Shown here: piece by piece, positions 23,270 to 35,339 of the stretch
Layout: each line of letters starts with the position of its first letter
Numbering within the stretch: position 1 is the first letter of the stretch
NCBI RefSeq assembly: GCF_964204645.1
Contig: NC_134027.1
Coordinates: 26,026,485-26,090,484, forward strand
Reading direction: 5' to 3'
Source of the DNA: Tubulanus polymorphus
Lineage: Eukaryota; Nemertea; Palaeonemertea; Tubulaniformes; Tubulanidae
DNA: 64,000 bases
The notes under the pieces: model-generated
Seen by the model: the letters and a program-made list of their open reading frames with translations, nothing else
Databases searched by the model: none
What the model was told of the DNA's origin: nothing
Program-made: the position numbers and the translations under genes

Positions 23270-23708
23270 CTGGCGGCGGCTGGTGTTGTGTCAGAGCGTG
23301 ATAGCGCGTTCACTGGTCAGCACGTGTGTCTGTAGTAGAGAGACGGAGAGAAGAGACAGCTCATACTGCTGCTCCTTACACTCACTGATGATGATACCAG
23401 CGCGCGCTCTCCGCTAGTATCTAGATACACGTGGTGCACCGACCCGACCGACCGACCGGGGATGTTTTTAATCGATGTGTGTGGCATATCAGCCGATTCT
23501 GTGCGCTCTGTGTCGGTACTGTGTTGTGTGTATTTTTCTCCGATACTCGCTGGGCTGTTAATTAGCTATGGGTAATTAGTCGAACGCTAAGGCAATGCGC
23601 ACTGCGAGTGAATGACTGTGACCAGAGATAGTAGACGCTTTAGCGTCAGTACTGCTTGGCTGTATTGTGTGCAGTCTCCGCATTCTCAATCGATGCTTAA
23701 AAGAAAAG
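23270..23708 (+). promoter_or_regulatory. possible promoter and non-coding first exon
   Basis: A CG/GA-rich stretch with several TCAGT/TCACTG initiator-like words ends at AAAAG|GTAGGT, a plausible splice donor (exon end 23708). Upstream lie (GACC)n and GAGAGACGGAGAG. There is no long frame. GTAAG-like sites also occur by chance in this window, so support is weak. Confidence 0.25.
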
Positions 23709-24537
23709 GTAGGTCTTTTTTTATTCCTTTATTTTAAAACTTTGAAACTATTCGATGTTGTAATTGCGTGGTTTGTTAAGTCTTTAGGCATCTATTTGAT
23801 AGAGAGCCATTACATTCATTTACGTGATGGACAAGTCCGACATTTTGTGAAGTTAAGTCCACGATCAAAAAACCGAAAACCTAAAACATGGACAGTTAAA
23901 ATTTATTTGAAAATCCGAATTCTCTAAAAACCAAAAAACCAATCAAGTAATGAATGACCTTTGATAAGTGTTGATTGTGTGACCACCCTCTATGAAGCAG
24001 TAGTGTCAAGTCTGCGGATTTCATTTTTTGGATCTCTGAATAGAGCGGCCATTTTTTCAAGTACCGGTACGTGTAATTAATACTGTACGCAATAATTATT
24101 TTATCATAAGACCTCATTCCTCCCTTGCCATTTCGCGAGTCAAACCATCCTCAAATAAATCCGAAAATAACTTTTTTTTTGTATATGTACTCGTATAATG
24201 ATCTAGTAAGTTCTGCAGCCTCCCAGTAGGTGTCGTTACTCACTTGCGCCCGCTTGTCCAGCGAAATAATAATAATGCTCTTTCTTTCGCTTCTCAAATC
24301 TTCGAGCGTTCATTATCGATCGAAAACGAACGCGGATGAAAATCATCGGAGCACAAATTTTCTCACATCACCGGATTTAATACAAATTAATTTATACGGA
24401 ATGAAATGATGAGAGACAGCAGTCGACCGTTCTGTTCTATACACCTCACTGATTATTCGCATGATGTTTTTGTATAATTTGAATCTTAAAGAATTAACTC
24501 TGAAATATTTCTCCGCGCCGAGGATGTATAACCGTAT

Positions 24538-25003
24538 CAGGGGCGGATTTTAGAGGGGGTTTGAGAGTGAACCGGGCTGCCCATTTTTTAAAAGCCATAT
24601 CGTAAAATCTAAAAACAAAACTGAACAAAACTACTTTCTCAAGATTAATATTAAATAGTAATCTTCTGAAATTATTTAGGGAGGGAGGGAAAATGTAAAA
24701 TCTGCAATGGACCCTGACACAATAATATAGTCACAACAATCAGTGAAATATTGTCCTTTTTTGCCTGGAAATGAGGTCTATTTTCGTCCTGAACCCCTAC
24801 CTTCCTAATTCCTCGATCCACTCCTGTATATTCAGGATGGGTGCCATATCCAAGCCAACCCCTCCACCCCACCCTCAAACTCTCTTCATACATTCTCAGA
24901 AGTTTTTGTCTGATGTTTTTCTCATCTGCTCTGAAATTGCATCACTTGAATTTCATGTAACCCGTGCCCTTCCTAGTAGCTGTGTTTGGATACTGGATCC
25001 TGC
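24538..25003. mobile_element. family G-like element
   Basis: It starts CAGGGGCGGATTTTAGAGGG. The likely other end GGATACTGGATCCTGC, read in reverse as GCAGGATCCAG, gives only a partial inverted match. GGTGCCATATCC and GTGCCC-type words recall the interior of the other G copies. Overlapping short frames on both strands are not supported. Confidence 0.4.
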
Positions 25004-25009
25004 TATAAC

Positions 25010-26570
25010 AGCATGGTCCCTATTTCTAAAATCGAACGAAATTTGTCAAAAAATCATGCTGAAATATTTTAAATTTGAATCTATAAAGTTAAAGCGTTGA
25101 AAATCGAGAAAGATTTCTTGGCGATTGTTTTCTTTTTTAACATTGTGTGGTCTTTAACGTTGTGCGGCACCTGTTACCGCTTAGAATATCTGAGAGAAAT
25201 AATTTGCGCATTGATTAGTCGGAACGGTGATGTATTTTCCATTTATATTAAAGATTCGCTAATGAGATACGCGTTTTAATTTCGTTCTCTTATCTCGCGT
25301 CTTTAAAACGTTTTTCTTATTGTATATCGGGGTTTAATTTATTCGTCAAATCGAAGCTTTTCGTTATGGAATTGTAATTATTGTTCGCACGTGAATTTTT
25401 CGACGCCTAATAAACGATTTTTTAATTATAAACTATGCGTCATATCGCGGATTAATAGTTAAGATATCGCACGCGTGTGTCTTACAGCTAAATGGCAAAT
25501 AACAACATGGAATCGTTTTGGGTCAAAGTCTAATCGTATATTCAACTATATTGACTTTCTTTCACATGAAAGGTGAGAAACAATTAATAAATTTTGCTTA
25601 GATTTTTTTTACATCATCTTACGTTTTAGTGAATCAGGGGCTCAAACACTATAAACAGTATCAAAAGTGATCGCTCTTTAAATTTCGGATATCCAAGGAA
25701 AGTTATAACCTCATCTAGCATTTTGAAGTAAGTCTACAAATCAGCATAGCGTAAAGGATATATGACTTTATTTTCAAGAATTTTTAGGGCGGATATATTT
25801 TTGAATCGGGCTCAAAGTTATCACCTTGTCGGTTGCCCCCTTTTCAAGATAAATGCCCCTGACAAAAATATTGTCTCGTATCCTCCTAAATCCAGTTCCG
25901 AGACGTCTTATGATCTACTCTAGTTAATATGGGATGTAGAATATGTAAGGCAGATGTGAACATCTGAATTTTGATTAGTAACGATTATTGTCAAGTCCTA
26001 CTTCGACAAAAGGACGCGAATTTCTGTTGAAACCATCTCGAGATCTTCTCGGATACTTCCAATCATCCCCCGAACGCGATTAATAACAATTTAATTTCTC
26101 TTAATCTTGCTTATAAATGATGGAGAATTATGACGGCTTGAATGCATATTTATCATCTAGCAATAAATTAATTACGCCTGTCAGGAATAGCTATGCATAT
26201 TAAATAGGCCCAGATTTGTCGCTAGTTGTGCGAAGGGTATTATGAGTGAGTTGGTTTAGACTTGACAGTTTGAATGCGGTGGCTGTGTGTCACCTGCCCG
26301 TGGGCGCTATCTAATAATACCCGGGGTCTTAATACCTATTGTCTACGCTATTTCAGATATATCACCGTGAATCTGTCATTTTATATCGCAATATATACAT
26401 CTCGTCGAGATATTTTTTCGCTTAGACAAAATTCATTGATCTTCAGCTTTTTTTTAATCTCTTTGTATATACAGTAATCCACGCCTTATTCGCACATGCT
26501 GAAATCCGACTTTCAACTAGGACAAAAACGAAACCATTTTTGTTATTTCTTAGCTTAACTAATCTTTCCT
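25010..26570. other. no gene seen
   Basis: AT-rich. GGGCGGATATATTTTTGAAT near 25788 and CCCCTTTTCAAG near 25847 resemble family G words and may be an old copy of about 80 bases. Confidence 0.4.
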
Positions 26571-26576
26571 ATCTTT

Positions 26577-26722
26577 AACTTGGACTTCCCTAACCTCGGA
26601 CTGGTCCCGGTTAACTTGGACTTCCCTAACCTCGGACTGGTCCCAGTTAACTTGGACTTCGCTAACCTCGGACTGGTCCCAGTTAAGTTGGACTTCGCTA
26701 ACCTCGGACCAGTCGTAGTTAT
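26577..26722. repeat. 36-bp minisatellite, four copies
   Basis: AACTTGGACTTCCCTAACCT is followed by CGGACTGGTCCCAGTT, repeated four times with C/G and C/T changes. Frames on both strands are open because of the 36-base period. Confidence 0.93.
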
Positions 26723-26904
26723 AGTGCAAGTTGGGCGATTTTTATTGTATTTACTTGAAAAAATCATGGATTTTTGACGGAATATCGATATTTCATTCCA
26801 TCATTCGATTCGTCTGATATTGCGAACTCGATCTCGTCGTCGCTTCAGAGGTTACAAAATACGCATTAGTTGAAAAACTGATAACGCCTGAGGGTTGTGA
26901 CGGT

Positions 26905-26922
26905 TTGTGTGTGTGTGTGTGT
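26905..26922. repeat. GT microsatellite
   Basis: (GT)9. Confidence 0.85.
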
Positions 26923-27303
26923 AAAATGTATAAGATTACCAGGTTAGAGGCCGGAACGGGCTGCTGTGTAGATTGTGTGAATAAACTGTATTTATAGCCT
27001 GTGGCTGCGTTCACATACAAACATCACTCACAGTTCTCGCACAATCTCTAACGGTCTTTGTCTCACCTCACGGAGAAACAATGCCAATCTGCTGGGTGTG
27101 AATGGAATCGAAAAAAAAGCCCTGTGATTATTGTTTCTTTTTGTAGAATTAGAACGGTTGGTGCTGCTTGTAATTAGTCGTCGGCGTAGTGCACCTTCCA
27201 GGTCAGGTGACGCCCAGTTCAGCCTGGTTAACCAGGAAGATATCGACCATCGACCAGTTGCACAGTCGTAACTTCAGTCCAAAAATAGTGTAAGATAATC
27301 TAT

Positions 27304-27691
27304 AAGACTTTAGACTGGTTGTCATTCCAAGACTTTAGACTGGTCGTCATTCCAAGACTTAAGACTGGTCGCCACTCCAAGACTTAAGACTGGTTATCAT
27401 TCCAAGACTTTAGACTGGTTGTCATTCCAAAACTTTAGACTGGTCGCCACTCCAAGGCTTTAGACTGGTTGTCATTCCAAGACTTGAGACTGGTGATGAT
27501 TCCAAGAATTAAGACTGGTCACCATTCCGAGACTTTAGACTGGTCGTCACTCCAAGACTTAAGACTGGTTGCTAATCCAAGATTTGAGACTGGTCATCAT
27601 TCCAAGACTTAAGACTGGTCACCATTCCGAGACTTAAGACTGGTCACCACTCCAAGACTTAAGACTGGTCGCCACTCCAAGACTTTAGACT
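27304..27691. repeat. 25-bp minisatellite, about 15 copies
   Basis: The unit is AGACTTAAGACTGGTCGCCA plus CTCCA, with T/A changes in the first half and variable CGCC/TGTC/ACCA bases. The period is 25 throughout. Its core GACTTAAGACTGGT is the reverse complement of the ACCAGTCTTAAG word of family B. Confidence 0.95.
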
Positions 27692-27699
27692 GGTTTGAC

Positions 27700-28800
27700 A
27701 CCGGGTTAAAAGACGTCTCCTCCACAAACTCCACGACCAAATTTGATGATTCGGTTTGATAGCCTCAGATACGCAGGCACATACACAGACTGACGGACGG
27801 ATGGAACAAAGTTGTGTTTTGTAAAATAATTAGCGAATGGATATGTTTTGTAATTAGTCTAGTAATCGCTGGTGAATCTATACGGCGATCGAAATCCGTC
27901 GTCGTCGTCGATGACAAGGATTTTTTTCCGTGACGTCGCGCGCCGGGGTTGATCAGTTGTTTTTCTCGGCGGACACTATTACAACCGACTAATCACGACG
28001 GATCTATAACTTATCCCATCTCTTAATTGCATTTGCATATTAAGCGGCGTTGTTCGTCCGTACATTTATAATAAACGGTTCGGTTTATTAGTTTTAATTT
28101 CGCGGCCGTCAACAGTCATAGTAACTCCGTAGATTCCACCGCCGATCAATTATTCGGATTTAATTACTCGGTATATTCTGGATACCTGCGTTTAATACTA
28201 GCATTCTTAAAGGCTTAGTCGAGTTAATTGCCTTCCATTAATTGCGTAGTGTTTGTAGTGTATACGAACGTTCGGTTCGCTTGGACAACGTCGCAATTTC
28301 AGTCGGTGAAGTCCACCGGGCGTATTGTGATACGGTCGACATGTACGCGATGACTCGAAGCGTGTAATCCGCTGCTTCCGTATGATATATAGATAGATGA
28401 TAGATATTATAACCCTGGACGCGATCGGTGCATCAAAAACTGTTTTTACTCGAATCGTCCGACAGTGTTTTGTCTTCTAAGACTATCAATCATCGACGAC
28501 GGTCTCTAGTCAGAGTAAAGAGGCAATGTTGTGTCGATTGATTTTAATTTTCGATGGATGAAAATCTGCATTTAATCTCGTAAATTTTGTATATTTTAGG
28601 TTTTAAGCTTATAATCTATTCTCCACGTCAGAGTGGACCTGGCTTTCCTACTATCATCAATCCTTAAAGACGAAATGGAAATGATTACGTGTATGGGCCA
28701 GTTGTCGCTTAGATGTGGGAGTAAAATAACCCTTATGACCATTTTGATATTTGTCAGTTATATTGCTACATTTTATGGTAGTCGTAACGTTGGTGGTTTG
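27700..28800. other. no gene; CG-rich patches
   Basis: Contains (GTC)n near 27897 and CG-rich DNA up to about 28350. The frames at 28633-28860 on both strands overlap each other and have no domain support. Confidence 0.4.
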
Positions 28801-28804
28801 GGAT

Positions 28805-28955
28805 TTGCCCACAGGGGTAAACTTTGATATGCTATTTATTGACCACGCATTTCTTTTCAAGATGTGATTCGCGCAAAAATGAATAAATTTCTCATATCAA
28901 TTTTGTACGATCACATGGAAAAGTTAGGGATGGCCGGGTAGTGGCTACCGTGGGT
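28805..28955 (+). mobile_element. family E fragment
   Basis: TGCTATTTATTGACCACGCA, TGTGATTCGCGCAAAAATGA and GATCACATGGAAAAGTTAGG follow the order of the right half of the copies at 31070 and 47505, ending in GTAGTGGCTACC. Confidence 0.6.
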
Positions 28956-28959
28956 AAAG

Positions 28960-29690
28960 AAGTTAAAAAATGATTGCGTTCTTGTCTGTGTTAGTCTAAA
29001 ATCTGAGTTGGCTTTGTATAAGGTTACTGTATATAACTGAATGATGAATTAATTGCGAAATATCAGATATAGCTGTAAGAATCTCAGATATTGATTTCTC
29101 AGGAATTCCATGATACCTTTCTCTCTCTCTCTCTCACACGTCAAGCGGTTTGGTTCTAATCCGGCTGCATAATGATATACATCCCTTATGAGAATGCAGC
29201 TTCCTAATTGATGTGTAATATGAATTCAGCTCATCTACACACATACCACAATTATCTTATACCAGGGAAAAGTCACAGAATTTGATTTTTGGTGTCTCGA
29301 GTGGTTTACAGAAACTCAGCCTCTACCGAGGGTGCCACTTAAAATCTAACCTAAACGTCTATAGATGAAACTGCCCCCACTGTCTAGATGTCTTGTCATT
29401 TTTAATCAGGGAATTCTAGAATCGTCGTTCGGATCCACGTGTATCATTATTTTACCGACACCTACGTATTAGTAGACTCGTATTATTAAATCTTCCGAAT
29501 CCGCGACGAACGAAGCCGTTTTTCGTTTCGAATAATTAGGAAAATACCGGGAACAGGTTTGGCCATTAAAGAATTCCATCCGCGTTTTGAGTATCGATTT
29601 TTAGAAAATTCTTTTTTTCCCGGGCGAAGAAAATCCGAAATCGGCTGCAGTTCGGTCTTCCATTACGGTATATTATTATTATAAATCATT
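28960..29690. other. no gene; short CT tract
   Basis: A (CT)n run at about 29118-29137 is the only clear structure. Confidence 0.45.
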
Positions 29691-29693
29691 CAC

Positions 29694-29799
<106 letters not shown>

Positions 29800-29899
29800 A
29801 AATAGATAGATAGGGATGTGTGAAATTATAGAGTAGTAGAACTACCGTACGGAACTGTGGCGCTGTCTCCTCGCTCTCATCCTCGTCGTCGCCGTGATA

Positions 29900-30824
29900 G
29901 ATTTCAAAGTGATATTTATGTATAATACGTTCCGTTGTCTCAGAGAGAGGAGAGAGAGAGAGTTGGTGAGAGAAGTGATTATTACCCGCGCTTCGGCAAT
30001 CGGATCCGATTGGTGAGCGCGCGTGGCTGCTGTATGCAAATTAACCTTAAGTTAATGATTATCTATTGTACGACGACTACGACGACGACGGTGGTGGCTC
30101 TCGGGGTCCGCGCAGTCAGTCGTTATTACGCGAGCAACGAACGACCGATCGAGAGAGAGTACAAGCGAGAGAGAGAGCTGTTGTGATTGCGTGCTTGCAC
30201 TTGCTGCTCAGTCAGATCGCGTTCAGATGGTGGCTGGATCTGACTGCGAACGCACATAACTGCACACGCGCTCGCTCGCTCGCGCTTCAGTCACCGGTTA
30301 TCATCGACGCGCTACTTTCACTAGTAATAATCTCGATCTCACGAGAGAGAGAGGAAGAGAGCGAGTTTTGATTCATCCGTCTGTCGTCGAAGTGTCCCGT
30401 CGAAAACACGACTTGAAAACTTTTGAAATCGACGACGCACGACGAACTCGACACAATCCGACAACCGAAGCGGATAATTCGAACAACTCGATTCTTTTTT
30501 TTTTTTGAGCGCGAAATAAAAACGTATCGCCGATACCCGCGTCGCTGTCGACGAGCGGAAGAAAGAATCGTCGTTTCGATTGATCTTTAAAACGCGGAAA
30601 GTGTGGATAAGTTTGAAGAAAAAGGGATTTAGTTTTTTTTTTTTTCCGATTTTTTTTTTCTCGTCGGAAAACCGTCGGAGAATTCGTCGAATCGGTCGCG
30701 TAATCTGGAATTTATTAATCGAACGAAACAATTTTTCTGAAATCGCGGACGGAAAATTTTAATCGTGGTTTTTTTGAGTTGGACTTGATTTAAACGTCGT
30801 GGATATCTTTACTGGTAAAATCAG
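29900..30824 (+). promoter_or_regulatory. possible promoter and non-coding first exon
   Basis: A GA- and CG-rich zone with GAGAGAG runs, (CGA)n, (GCTC)n and several TCAGTC initiator-like words (30116, 30210, 30285) is followed by about 450 bases rich in TCGAAA/GTCG and T-runs. It ends at AAATCAG|GTAAGTTG, a near-consensus splice donor (exon end 30824, intron GT at 30825). There is no upstream coding frame of note. The texture is like long 5' untranslated first exons of invertebrate developmental genes; this is inference only. A T-rich 130-codon minus-strand frame here is a composition artefact. Confidence 0.35.
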
Positions 30825-31069
30825 GTAAGTTGTTACTTTCATTTAGCTGTTCTGCTTCTTATTTGTTTCGCGCCATGAATTTCTCTATCGGAAATATTTG
30901 AAGATATCGATGTCTAAAATTCTAATATTTTTAAGTGGCTTTTTATGCCATGAAATGCCATGATTTTCGACTATAGTTAATCGACTGAACTTAGAGAGAG
31001 TATGATTAACTTGAGAGATATCTGATCAATTCTTTCAAATTTTGTGAGAATAAATCTAAAGATTTTGAC

Positions 31070-31362
31070 GGAGTGGTCGCCTCTGACCTGGAAAACTCAG
31101 GGAATCAGAAAAATCTAGATACGATTAGGGAAACACGGGGATTTTGACTAATTTAACCAAAAACCCGGAAACTCCTGGGAATTTGGATAATGCTATTGAC
31201 CACGTGTTTCTATGTCAAGTGATTCGATGAAAAATGGATGAATTGAAACATTTTGAAATCTAGCAATTTCTCTGATTCATTCGGGGAATTTTGTGTAATC
31301 ACATGGAAAAATCGGGGAAATCTCGGGTGATTTGTGAATGGCAGAAAGTGACCACGCTGTAT
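31070..31362 (+). mobile_element. family E element
   Basis: It begins GAGTGGTCGCCTCTGACCTG and ends GCAGAAAGTGACCACGCTG. GTGGTC is inverted at the two ends, suggesting short terminal inverted repeats. Shared blocks are GGGAATCAGAAAAATCTAGA, GGATAATGCTATTGACCACG and ATCACATGGAAAAATCGGGG. It is about 290 bases with no coding capacity. No matching eight-base target duplication was found. Confidence 0.72.
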
Positions 31363-33380
31363 AGTTACACATCTAAACTTAGATATGACGATAAACTTGA
31401 TGCTTTGAATAATTATTTTGGGATTTTGCGGAGATAAATCAAAGATTTCTAGAATGTGTAACGATTTGAAATAATCTCGACGTTGAATTACGATGAAATC
31501 TGACTGATTAGAAAGTCCAGTAGCGGAATTCAAGCGAGTGCGCTTAAAGTCGATGTAGGATTTTTCATGAAATATTAGAAAGAGCGAAAAGGGCTCGATA
31601 GATTGAGGCGTTAACGAAGTGAGATTTCAGTGCGGTTTCGGGATCAAGATTAGAAATGAAAACCCGGTCGAGCGAGCGTCATAACAACGTCCGTATATGC
31701 GATTCCGTCCGTTAAAAGCTTACCCTTTCATCATTAGTCATTAGTCATCGGTATCCATTTTATGTGACCTCTTATCTTAAGACATTGGCTGCAGTGAGAG
31801 AAAAACATTCATTTTATGCGCAAGAAACGCTGATAAACCCCCATGGCTGGCGTTTGGGGTTTATCGTTTCCTGCTTATCGATACGTACCCATCTCTGCCG
31901 ACTTTAGCCTTCAATTAAACCAGACAAAAGCCGTTGCGAGGTTCGACATTCCTGTCACATCTTCCCGGCCACCGCGTTTTACGCCGTATCCCTTTTCAGT
32001 CTTTAATACAAAGCCTTTAATGAGTGGCGTATTAATGTCGAAAGACGCGGATATATTTTTAGCCGGGATTTCGAAGAAGGGCGCTGGCAGCACCGGTTAT
32101 ATCTCGTCGTATTTTATGTATTTACGCCTTTAGAAAGTATGAACGCGTCGGTTCGCAATCCCCGGGTTTAGAATCCGTGCGTCATTTTTTCCGTCAGCTA
32201 TCGACGTCCGCGTAAAGTAGGATGGAATCTTTGAGCGCTAACGATTCACTAGATTGTACTCAGTAAAAATGTTACGACGGGGAAAAATCATTTTCAGCCT
32301 GTAGACGATTCTGTAGGATTCTATTTTTTTTTTTTTTGTAAAAGTGTATAAAAGAAAAGTGAGAGATTGTCGCGTTGTAGGTTTGAAGGTGTTCGGTTTC
32401 GAACTAGAACAATGTGGCGGTTTCTTGAAGAGAAAATTTTCAAACGAATGATCCTCCTTAACTGTTTAATCGATAACTGATATAGATATCTCAAGAATTG
32501 ATACCGATCGATACCGCGGTTATCAGCGCCATGTTCCCTTCTTGTAGAAACCACCGCGAAATCATTTTCAGTTATTTTCTAATGAATCGTTGTATGAGTT
32601 TTGAAGTAGAACGTTCAAAGATTTCGAGGATTCAAAGTATAGTCGAAGATGTCTTACGGGTTTCCTTTATTTCAATTGAGAACGACGCGTATAAAATATC
32701 ACACACGTTGCATCTATACTGAAAGTGAAATACCGACGAGAACGAACGACGACGATGTTTCTTGGATCAGCTGCTCGAATTCAGTTCAATAATTATTTCT
32801 CATTAGCGAATTAAGGTGAACCGGCGACGGAAAGCACCGAGTATCAGATTGTGAACTTCCATCTTGTCGTCTACAGGGACTAGAAATGCAAATAGTTGTC
32901 ATGTCTTATTTCGCCGGAAAAAACCGACTGGAATTTATTCGATAAAACGCGACAATGATCGACGTTCCAGGTTCTCAAGGTTTATTTTATTTCATTTCTT
33001 CAGAATTCTCCGATCAGAATTATCTGCTGCTATCGGTTCCCTATTTCGTTTAAAGGTCCTCGAGTTTCTTCAAATTTTCGTTTCGTGGGATCCTCTCTTC
33101 AGACGTGGATATCGGATAGTTCTATCTGATGTTACGCGCAAAAAACATCGCAGCGGTTAGTGAAAGAACAACCGTTAAAATAACTCGATTATGTGGCTAG
33201 AAAAGATGATACCTTGTTTCTACTGAGCGTGGCCCAGCCGGCCGCCTATCTACCCCATATATTACTTTAAAGAAAATCGTAATCAAGCTTACAATGATTG
33301 TCCAGGAACCGATTACAAATTTGATTGCAGTTTACAAAGTGACCTAGCCGGAGAAACAAAGAATAATTTCTTTAGCCTTA
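31363..33380. other. no supported gene
   Basis: CG-containing unique sequence. A plus-strand frame of 96 codons (31843-32133, starting MAGVWGLSFPAYRYV) overlaps a minus-strand frame and shows no domain or splice context that I can recognise. Other frames around 32321-33160 are similar. Confidence 0.4.
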
Positions 33381-33395
33381 CAGGTTGAGTTGTTG

Positions 33396-33523
33396 ATAAG
33401 ATAAAAACCCACTATGTACAAATTAAAAGAATTCTGAAATCGAGAATTTATTATTGAAAAAATCTAAAATATAAGAACGCAAACGTTTCGATCTCGCCCT
33501 AGAGATCATCGTCAGGTGTGTCG
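33396..33523 (-). mobile_element. retroposed 3' fragment, Penelope-like by its ribozyme-like motif
   Basis: GGTTGAGTTGTTG is present at 33383-33395 and again at 33524-33536, a 13-base direct repeat bracketing 128 bases. This looks like a target duplication around a truncated insertion. On the minus strand the insert starts with the hammerhead-like core at 33478-33515, continues AT-rich, and ends GTACATAGTGGGTTTTTATC just before the duplication. Hammerhead motifs are established in Penelope-like retroelements; assigning this copy to them is inference. No reverse-transcriptase or GIY-YIG frame is present. Confidence 0.55.
33478..33515 (-). ncRNA. hammerhead-ribozyme-like core
   Basis: Minus-strand order: CTGACGA (33509-33515), one T, a perfect six-base stem GATCTC / GAGATC with a six-base loop (33490-33507), then GAAA (33486-33489) and CGTTTGCG, which can close a two-base stem. 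This reproduces the CUGANGA-stem II-GAAA-short stem III order of hammerheads. Departures are the extra T before stem II and no visible stem I pairing outside, so catalytic competence is doubtful. Confidence 0.5.
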
Positions 33524-33644
33524 GGTTGAGTTGTTGTTGGTATTGTCGGGGTTATCATCGCTGCTGTAACTGTGTCAAAATACCCGAATCCAGTTCAACC
33601 GTAATGACAAGTTCATTGCCGCCGATGTTAATTCAAATATAAAC

Positions 33645-33930
33645 TAATGATAATTTATTAAGCTTGATTTGCATAAAAAGTTGATTATTGCGGGTTAAGT
33701 CATCATCGGTTTTGTCAGTATATGATCGTTGCAGCTGTACGAAATCTGCGACTCAGCTCCGACAGGTCATTGTCACCGTTTAATACTAGTATTTAATGAT
33801 AATTGATTTAGCCTAGTTGCCACGAAAAGGTAACAGATTATTGCGGGTTAAGTCTTCGTCGCGTTTGTCAGTTTAGAGCTGGATAAAATCCGCGACTCGG
33901 CTCCACTGGTTCAATGCCAATGTTCTAATG
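33645..33930 (+). repeat. diverged tandem duplication, about 153 bases
   Basis: TTATTGCGGGTTAAGTC occurs at about 33686 and 33839. On both sides it is joined to TAATGATAATT upstream and TTTGTCAGT and CGACTC-GCTCC downstream. The two units are about 153 bases apart and perhaps 70 percent alike by eye. A third TAATGATAATTAATCGG starts at about 33936. Confidence 0.65.
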
Positions 33931-33959
33931 CCGGTGATAATGATAATTAATCGGCCCGA

Positions 33960-35185
33960 TATCGTAAATGCATGAATATATAATAACCTTCTGATAATCA
34001 TGAAAATATATGCAACGTTTATCAAAATAAATAATGGTTTTAACGCACCGAAAAGCTGTTCGTCGGGATTAGTGCGTTTTACGTATTAATCTAGAAATTC
34101 ATATTATTATCAGTTATGAACGGAGTCAAATTTCAAACGACAGATCCTAATATCTAGTTACAAATGATTTGCAAATCCCCTGTTAACGGGTTTATTCGGT
34201 GGTAAACATTTACCGTTATCTGATTCTTAAAAACCTTTTGCTCGGATGGAAAACCTCTTTCCGACTGTGCGCGTTAACCCTCCTCATCGGCTACAGGTCT
34301 GTATCGGTTCGAAAAATGCTACGTCCAGAAATACTGATAGATTTGAGACGTACCGAGTTGAGCAAGGCTTTCATTATGCGGTGTCGCCATCTGGTGATAA
34401 AATCCGGAACTAAGTTGAAACTTCACACACACAGTTGCGACCGCGCGCAGAGAGAGGGGGAGAGATGGGGGAGAGCTTCTCTCGACAGATGCTGAAGTAA
34501 TAATTACATTAGGATGGAATGATTTCTCCTGACACTTCGCTTCGAATATGATAACGAAATTAAACATTTTACAATTTAATTTGTCAGTTTTCGAATCGAA
34601 TTAATATCTCGAAACCTCGAAACGCGATCGCGACTCGAGAACGGTTTCATCGTGATCGTAAAGAATCGGTGGACATTTCGAATTATTCGAATTAAATATC
34701 CGAGATTTACGTTCGTATATCGTCGTCCATATCCCGAATAAAACCTCACCTTCACCTGAGAGTGGCTCGGATTTTTTCCCCATGGTCGGTTTATTTATAA
34801 ACAGTTCGAACTGTGGAAGGAAAGCAGCAGATTGCGCAGGTAATTAGTAGCAAAGTAAACAAACTGCATGTCTCAGCCTTAATGAACCTGTCTGATTGTT
34901 TTTAAGCCGTCGTGATTGATCGCTGATTATTTGCCCGCTTACTAAAAAAAAAAACCCGTCTCCATATAAACCCATTCGTTATTTTAACGGTTGCGAAGGT
35001 TTCAAATTTAACAGATTTAAAACAAAATCAGTTTTTAAATTTAGCAAAAAATACTTTGAAATGAAAAAAAACAACTAATTTCTAAATTTTCAGCTTCTAT
35101 GCTATTAGTTGTTAGTGGTTTGAGTTTCATTCCTAGAAATATTCTTTGTTTCTTTTATTTCGGAATGCATCCTCGTTGTTGATCA
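33960..35185. other. no gene seen
   Basis: No recognisable coding sequence. A GAGAGAGGGGGAGAG patch lies near 34450, and two opposing short frames (34199-34567) are not supported. Confidence 0.45.
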
Positions 35186-35191
35186 ACGGGT

Positions 35192-35336
35192 CCTCTCCCT
35201 CCCTCCCTCCCTCTCCCTCTCCCTCTCCCTCTCCCTCCCTCCCTCTCCCTCTACTTCTCTACTTCTCTACCTATCTCACTCTCTCCCTCTCCCTCCTCTC
35301 TCCCCTCCTCTCCCTCCTCTCCCTCTCTCTCTTGTT
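35192..35336. repeat. pyrimidine tract, CCCT/CTCC type
   Basis: About 145 bases almost purely C and T on the plus strand (CCCTCCCTCCCTCTCCCTC and variants). Confidence 0.92.
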
Positions 35337-35339
35337 GGC

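Noticed and set aside
31843-32133. 96-codon plus-strand frame
   Set aside because: Overlapped by a minus-strand frame of 60 codons, no recognised domain, and no codon pattern distinguishing it from the CG-containing surroundings.
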